This document shows, one piece after another, positions 23,868-27,975 of a stretch of DNA of 27,975 bases; position 1 is the first letter of the stretch, and each line of letters opens with the position of its first letter. Both the position numbers and the translations under genes were made by a program. Below the pieces are notes generated by a model. That model saw only the letters and a program-made list of their open reading frames with translations, did no database searches and was not told the origin of the DNA. Origin of the DNA: REEB85 sp018971455 (lineage in GTDB: Bacteria; Pseudomonadota; Alphaproteobacteria; Acetobacterales; Acetobacteraceae); the NCBI GenBank assembly GCA_028871195.1, contig JAGWNT010000051.1, forward strand, positions 1 through 27,975, read 5' to 3'.

Positions 23868-24836
23868 TCAATTCGTCGTCCCGCGCGCGGCGCGGCCTTG
23901 CACCTCGCTGCGGGCGAAACGGAAATCATGGTTGCAGAACTCGCAGGTCATGACGATGTCGCCCGCCACGGCCATGTGGTCCAGATCGTCGGGCGGGAAG
24001 CCCTCGAGGATGTCGGTGAGGCGCTGGCGCGAGCAGCGGCAGCCATAGGCGAGCGCCCGCGGCCGGTCGGCGGCCACGCCCTCGGTATGGAACAGCCGGT
24101 AGAGCAGACGGTCGGGCAGCAGCGCGTCATCGAGCAGCTCGGCCTCGGTGACGGTGGCGGCGAGCATCACGGCGGTGCGCCAGCTCTCCTCCAGCGCCGC
24201 CTCGTCGAGCGAGGGGTCGATGCCGCCGCTGCCGGCGACGCGCTCGAGGATCAGCGCGCTGGCGCGCCAGCCCGCCTCGGTGCGCGCGCAGGCGAGATGG
24301 ATGGCGCAGCGCAGCTGCTCGCTGGTCTCGAAATAATGCAGCGCCATCTCGGCCAGCCCCTCGCCCTCGATGGTGACGATGCCCTGGTGGCGCTCGCTCT
24401 GCGGTCCCTGATCGACCGTGAAGGCGAGATAGCCGCGCCCCAGCAGGGCGGCGGCTGAGGGTGCTGCCTGCTCGGCCAGCAGGGCGGCGAGGCGCTGCGG
24501 ATGGGCGGCGGCATAGCCGCGAAGTGCCCCGACATCGGTGCAGTCGGCGAGCAGCATGGTCACCGGCCCGTCGCCCTTGGCCTGCAGGCTGAAGCTGCCG
24601 CGAAATTTCAGCGCCGAGGACAGCGCGGCGACTAGCGCCAGCGCCTGGCCGGCGACGCGGGTGACGATGTCGTGGTTGTCGTGCCGGCGCAGCAGCGCGT
24701 CGGCGAGCGGGCCGAGGCGGATCAGCCGGCCGCGCACCGGGCGGTGCGGCAGGTGGAAGGGCGTGACGCCACGCGGCACGACGAGATCGGGCACGTCGGG
24801 GCGCCCGCCATCGAGAAAGGCAGGAGTTTCGAGCAT
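23868..24836 (-). CDS. hslO: Hsp33 redox-regulated chaperone
   Basis: A cytoplasmic holdase that is switched on by oxidative unfolding and binds unfolding proteins without ATP. It has 322 residues from ATG 24836. The N-terminal domain includes RGRLIRLGPLADALLRRHD and a VTMLLADCTDVGALRGYA segment. The C-terminal zinc centre is complete: CRC at 266-268 and CEFC at 298-301, the CXC-X29-CXXC arrangement typical of alphaproteobacterial Hsp33. An earlier ATG at 24884 in the same frame would add 16 residues and overlap the divergent GNAT start codon; neither start has a good ribosome site. The frame between SYN-like motifs is continuous, with no truncation. The call is secure, the exact start is not. 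Confidence 0.94.
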   Translation of the reverse strand: MLETPAFLDGGRPDVPDLVVPRGVTPFHLPHRPVRGRLIRLGPLADALLRRHDNHDIVTRVAGQALALVAALSSALKFRGSFSLQAKGDGPVTMLLADCTDVGALRGYAAAHPQRLAALLAEQAAPSAAALLGRGYLAFTVDQGPQSERHQGIVTIEGEGLAEMALHYFETSEQLRCAIHLACARTEAGWRASALILERVAGSGGIDPSLDEAALEESWRTAVMLAATVTEAELLDDALLPDRLLYRLFHTEGVAADRPRALAYGCRCSRQRLTDILEGFPPDDLDHMAVAGDIVMTCEFCNHDFRFARSEVQGRAARGTTN

Positions 24837-24882
24837 CGGGTCAAAATAGGCAGCCCGCGCCGCTTCGGCTACCTTCGGCTGC

Positions 24883-25365
24883 ATGCGAACCGCCGATTAT
24901 GCCCTCCGCCCGCTCACCGCCGCCGACGCGCCGGCGATGGTCGCCCTGCTGCGCGATGCCTTCGCCGAGCATGCCGCCCGGCTCGACCCGCCACCCTCGG
25001 CGGCGCGCGAGACCGCGGCGGCGATCGCCGCGGCACTTGCCGAGGGTGGCGGGGCGGGCTGCGAGATCGGCGGCGCGCTGGCCGGCGGCGTGCTGTGGGT
25101 CGAGCGCGCGGGCGGGCTCTACATGGGGCGGCTCGCGGTGGCGCCGGCGTTTCGCGGCCGCGGCCTCGCCCGCGCCCTGGTGGCCGCCGCGGAGGCCGAG
25201 GCGCGCGCCCGCCGCCTGCCGCGCATCCATCTGTCGGTGCGTCTGCCGCTCACCGATAATCGCCGCCTGTTCGCCGCCTGCGGCTTCGTCGAGACGGAGC
25301 GGCATGCCCATCCGGGCTATGCCACGCCGACCTATGTGGACATGGAAAAGCTGCTCTCACCATGA
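24883..25365 (+). CDS. GNAT N-acetyltransferase
   Basis: A 160-residue single-domain GNAT protein, unrelated in detail to the one at 3693-4211. It opens with YALRPLTAADAPAMVALL. The acetyl-CoA loop is FRGRGLARALV after GGLYMGRLAVAPA, and the C-terminal pattern is LTDNRRLFAACGFVETERHAHPGY, as in the RimI-like group. The substrate is unknown. The ATG at 24883 overlaps the alternative ATG of hslO on the other strand, so the two genes share a very short divergent control region. Its stop codon lies inside a perfect inverted repeat. Confidence 0.88.
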   Translation: MRTADYALRPLTAADAPAMVALLRDAFAEHAARLDPPPSAARETAAAIAAALAEGGGAGCEIGGALAGGVLWVERAGGLYMGRLAVAPAFRGRGLARALVAAAEAEARARRLPRIHLSVRLPLTDNRRLFAACGFVETERHAHPGYATPTYVDMEKLLSP

Positions 25366-25385
25366 TGCAGGGCTGCCCTGCATCA
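25363..25385. terminator. Perfect inverted repeat spanning the stop codon of the GNAT gene
   Basis: An 11-bp perfect inverted repeat around a single central base, from TGATGCAGGGC to its complement, begins with the TGA stop of the GNAT gene at 25363. As RNA it would fold with a 5-base loop. No T-run follows. It could end or stabilise the GNAT transcript, or as DNA serve as a protein-binding site ahead of the MFS gene. Confidence 0.45.
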
Positions 25386-25427
25386 GAGCCGGGCGCGCCG
25401 CGCCGCGCGCGCGGCTAAGCCGGCAGG

Positions 25428-26582
25428 ATGGAACATCGCCGCTCCGCGCTGGGCACGCTGGTCGCGCTCACCATCGCGCGCATCGCCTTCGGCTACCAGG
25501 TGCAGACAGTGGCGAGCCTCGGGCCTGAGCTGGTGCGCGCCTTCCACATGGGCTTCACCCTGCTCGGCACGCTGGTCGGGCTCTACATGCTGCCGGGCGT
25601 GGTCAGCGCGATTCCGGCCGGCGTGCTGGCGCGCCGGCTGGGCGACCGCCGCGTGGTGACAGCGGGCCTCGCGCTGATGACGATCGGCAGCGTGCTCTCC
25701 GCCCTTGGCGGCGGGCCGGCAGGGATCGGCGCCGGGCGCATCCTCTCCGGCGCCGGCGCGGTGGCGCTGACCGTGCTGCAGGGCAAGATCGTCGCCGAGC
25801 GCTACAGCGGCAAGAGCTTCACCCTAGCGATGGGGCTGATGGTCGGCGCCTTTCCGGTCGGCATCGGCATCGCCCAGCTGACCCAGGCGCCGCTCGCCCA
25901 CGCCTTCGCCTGGCCGGCCGCCTTCCTCGCCGGAGCCGCCATCTCGGCGGTGGCGCTGCTGGTGTTTGCCACCACCTGGACCGGGGCGGCCCACCCGCCG
26001 GGGATGCGGCTGCTGGTCTGGCCGACGCGCAGGGAATGCGTGCTGGTGCTGGTCTCCGGCCTGATCTGGACGAGCTACAATTCCGGCTTCGCCAATTTCC
26101 TCGCCTACATGCCGAGCTGGCTCGCCGCGCACGGCCATCCGCGCTGGGTCGGCGACGTGGTGCTGCCGCTGGCGACCTGGAGCAACCTGCCGAGCATCAT
26201 GCTGGGCAGCGCGCTGGCCACCCGCTTCGGCCCGACGCCGGTCTTCGTCTTCGGCACGCTGATGGGGGTGGTGGCGGTGGGCGGCGTCGGGCTGGTCGAT
26301 GCGCCGCTGCTGTGGGGGGCGCTGTTCGGCGTCTTCGCGTCGATCCAGGGCGGGTTGATCGTCGAGATCGGCACGCTGTCGGCGCGGCCGGAGAACCGCG
26401 CCGTCGGCATGGGGCTGTTCTACACCACCTATTATGTCGGCGGCGCCACCATCCCGGCGCTGTGCGGCCGCGCGGCGGATTACATGGGCGACCCGTCCGG
26501 AGCGTTCCTGGCGGCAGCGGGCATCTCCATCCTGGCGCTGCCCTTCTACTGGCTGCACCGCCGGCGGGCGCGGATCATTTGA
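25428..26582 (+). CDS. MFS transporter
   Basis: A 384-residue integral membrane protein with about 12 predicted helices, consistent with a major facilitator in its short form. The loop 2-3 motif of the family is present as AGVLARRLGDRRVV. Helix 4-5 shows GRILSGAGAVALTVLQGKIVAERY, and the second half has a degenerate equivalent near SALATRFGPTPVFVFG. No substrate-specific motif is recognised; the sequence resembles CynX/NimT-type and other small-solute permeases. The ATG at 25428 fits conservation, but its ribosome site is weak. Its 3' end overlaps the convergent azlD gene by eight bases, so the two genes can interfere at their ends. Confidence 0.88.
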   Translation: MEHRRSALGTLVALTIARIAFGYQVQTVASLGPELVRAFHMGFTLLGTLVGLYMLPGVVSAIPAGVLARRLGDRRVVTAGLALMTIGSVLSALGGGPAGIGAGRILSGAGAVALTVLQGKIVAERYSGKSFTLAMGLMVGAFPVGIGIAQLTQAPLAHAFAWPAAFLAGAAISAVALLVFATTWTGAAHPPGMRLLVWPTRRECVLVLVSGLIWTSYNSGFANFLAYMPSWLAAHGHPRWVGDVVLPLATWSNLPSIMLGSALATRFGPTPVFVFGTLMGVVAVGGVGLVDAPLLWGALFGVFASIQGGLIVEIGTLSARPENRAVGMGLFYTTYYVGGATIPALCGRAADYMGDPSGAFLAAAGISILALPFYWLHRRRARII

Positions 26583-26880
26583 GGCTCCAGATGATCCACG
26601 CGGCCCCGGTGCCGGCGAAGATCGCCCACATGATGCTTCGGGTGCGCGCCATCACCACCATCGTCACCGCGGCGCCGACCGCCGGCTGCAATCCCCCGGC
26701 GATGACCGCCGGCACCACGTAGCTGACGAACAGGGTGCCCGGGATATGCCCCAGCACCGCGCGCAGCAGGGGGGTGGGCTTGATCTGGCGGAACAGCCAG
26801 TAGCCACCGCCGCGGCAGGCGTAGGTGGCGAGGGCCATGCCGAGGATGGCGGCGAGGTTCCAGGGATCGATATGCCACAT
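26575..26880 (-). CDS. azlD: AzlD-family branched-chain amino acid export subunit
   Basis: A 101-residue membrane protein with three to four hydrophobic helices, of the AzlD family. AzlCD of Bacillus subtilis is tied to 4-azaleucine resistance, and the homologous YgaZH of E. coli exports L-valine. Family features are ILGMALATYACRGGGYWLF near the start, then LLRAVLGHIPGTLFVSYVVPAVI, and an Ala/Val-rich last helix. It begins five bases after the azlC-like gene and must be co-transcribed with it. The 3' end overlaps the convergent MFS gene. Confidence 0.92.
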   Translation of the reverse strand: MWHIDPWNLAAILGMALATYACRGGGYWLFRQIKPTPLLRAVLGHIPGTLFVSYVVPAVIAGGLQPAVGAAVTMVVMARTRSIMWAIFAGTGAAWIIWSLK

Positions 26881-26885
26881 GATGA

Positions 26886-27587
26886 TTATGTTTTGTAATG
26901 ATCACGCAGCCCGCCGGCAAGGCTGCCCGCCAGGGCGCCGGCGACGATGTACCACGAGGTGCCCGGCAGCAGCCGTGCCACCAGGCTGGCGGCGATGGCG
27001 GCGACCAGCCAGGGCATGACGTCGCCGCGCCCGCGCCACATGCTGGCGAGCATCGAGACGAACACCGCCAGCGCCGCGAAGAACAGCGGATGGCCGGGTG
27101 GCGGGCGGACGATGCTGCCCAGCGTGTAGCCGACCGCGCTGGTGATCACCCACATCACCCACATGATGGCGCCGCTGCCGAACAGCACGCCGGCATCGCG
27201 CCCGCCGGCGTTCATGTCGCGCACCGCCTGCGCCCAGTTCTGGTCGGCCATGACGAACAGGCTGCCCCACAGGCGCCAGCCGCGCAGCCGGTCGAGCCAG
27301 GGGCTGAGCACCGGACCCATTAGGGCGAGCCGCAGATTGACCACGAAGGCGGTGAAGCTCGCCGCCACCACGCCGGCCGGGTGGCCCCAGTTGGCCAGGG
27401 CCACCAGCTGGGCGGACCCGGCGTAGCAAAGCCCGCTGAGCAGGCTCGATTCCAGCCAGGACAGGCCGGTGCCCTGCGCGACGATGCCGCAGACGATGCC
27501 GAACGGGGTGACGCCGATGAGCAGCGGGATGCAGTCGCGCATGCCGCGGCGGATGCCGGCGCCGGTGAAGGTCACTTTCTCGCTCAT
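26886..27587 (-). CDS. azlC: AzlC-family branched-chain amino acid permease
   Basis: A 233-residue membrane protein of the AzlC family and the large subunit of the exporter pair. Conserved parts are RRGMRDCIPLLIGVTPFGIV, WLESSLLSGLCYAGSAQLVAL, the ASFTAFVVNLRLALMG helix and DQNWAQAV. About six to seven helices are predicted. The stop is five bases from the azlD start, and its ATG lies nine bases after the recX stop, so recX, azlC and azlD form a tight run. No Lrp-type regulator gene is visible in the window. The substrate is probably valine or a related amino acid, from family knowledge only. Confidence 0.93.
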   Translation of the reverse strand: MSEKVTFTGAGIRRGMRDCIPLLIGVTPFGIVCGIVAQGTGLSWLESSLLSGLCYAGSAQLVALANWGHPAGVVAASFTAFVVNLRLALMGPVLSPWLDRLRGWRLWGSLFVMADQNWAQAVRDMNAGGRDAGVLFGSGAIMWVMWVITSAVGYTLGSIVRPPPGHPLFFAALAVFVSMLASMWRGRGDVMPWLVAAIAASLVARLLPGTSWYIVAGALAGSLAGGLRDHYKT

Positions 27588-27596
27588 CGCGGGGTC

Positions 27597-27975
27597 TTAT
27601 GACTGGCGCAGCGCGTTGACCAGGGCCTGGGCGGCGTCGGGCGGGGTCGCCATCGCCGCGGTGGCGGTGGCCTGGCTGAAACCGGCGCGGGCGAACATGC
27701 CGAGCGCGCGGCGGCGGGTGTCGGCGTCCGCCGCCGGGCCGAACGGGGCGATGCGGCGGCGGCGCGCGAAGGCGAGGGCGGCTGCGAGTTCGGTCTCGGC
27801 ATCGTCCGGCAGGGCGGCGCGGGTTTCGGCGGCGACGCCGCGTTCGGCGAGGTGGGCCGCGATGGCGCGGCGCGAGCGGCCGGCGCGCGCCAGGCTGCGC
27901 GCGCGGCTGGTGGCGAAGGCGGCATCATCGACCAGCCCGGCGGCGACCAGGCGGGCGACCTCCTCGCGCACGGCC
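27597..27975 (-). CDS. recX: RecX-family regulatory protein (partial, N-terminus outside window)
   Basis: The C-terminal 125 or so residues of a RecX-like protein, which binds RecA filaments and damps their activity. Visible parts are VARLVAAGLVDDAAFATSRARSLARAGRS and RRAIAAHLAERGV, the tandem three-helix repeat of RecX, then ELAAALAFARRRRIAPFG and RRRALGMFARAGFSQATA. A GTG at 27971 could start a frame, but the family normally has about 50 more residues before this point. The gene therefore most likely continues past the right edge. recA is not in the window. Its 3' end is nine bases from azlC. Confidence 0.85.
   Translation of the reverse strand, partial: AVREEVARLVAAGLVDDAAFATSRARSLARAGRSRRAIAAHLAERGVAAETRAALPDDAETELAAALAFARRRRIAPFGPAADADTRRRALGMFARAGFSQATATAAMATPPDAAQALVNALRQS

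Overview
The window is chromosomal DNA of a very GC-rich, densely packed alphaproteobacterium. Rhodospirillales, perhaps Acetobacteraceae, is my best guess. It rests on base composition, an ArsR-methyltransferase/metH operon, a K+-independent proton pyrophosphatase and an azlCD pair, not on a phylogenetic marker. I see no insertion sequence, integrase, CRISPR array, rRNA gene or replication origin. No gene-free stretch exceeds 300 bases; the longest, about 266 bases between hppA and the tRNA gene, holds only GC-rich inverted repeats.

Layout. (1) 1-3668: methionine cycle. An ArsR-methyltransferase fusion gene is coupled by an ATGA overlap to metH, which runs off the left edge. A near-perfect 16-bp palindrome in front of the operon also lies in front of a divergent gene for a small Cys-rich protein. 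(2) 3693-4211: GNAT acetyltransferase. (3) 4440-15361: six co-directional genes encoding an HlyB-like ABC exporter with an inactive C39-like domain, an HlyD-type adaptor, a 14-repeat Sel1 protein, a GT2+GT4 double glycosyltransferase, a protein resembling clostridial hydrophobic-W repeats with a Lys/Gly-rich tail, and a GT4 glycosyltransferase. No outer-membrane channel or RTX-like cargo is visible. (4) 15397-18155: soluble (ppa) and membrane (hppA) pyrophosphatases in tandem. (5) 18422-18963: a CAT-anticodon tRNA and a GYD-domain protein. (6) 19048-23193: a 2-hydroxyacid dehydrogenase divergent from a ThDP enzyme of the acetolactate synthase/benzoylformate decarboxylase type, then a FrnE-like DsbA protein divergent from a short-chain dehydrogenase homologue lacking the catalytic Tyr. 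(7) 23210-27975: hslO followed by a lipoprotein gene, a GNAT protein, an MFS transporter, and a recX-azlC-azlD run whose first gene is cut by the right edge.

The region most likely to hold something undescribed is 4440-15361. Its gene order suggests an exporter that works with dedicated sugar transferases on a secreted or surface product. The substrate is unknown and the link is inferred from synteny only. Secondary points are the possible shared operator of the methionine operon and the small Cys protein, the Tyr-less SDR, and several perfect GC-rich hairpins at gene ends that lack a U-tract.
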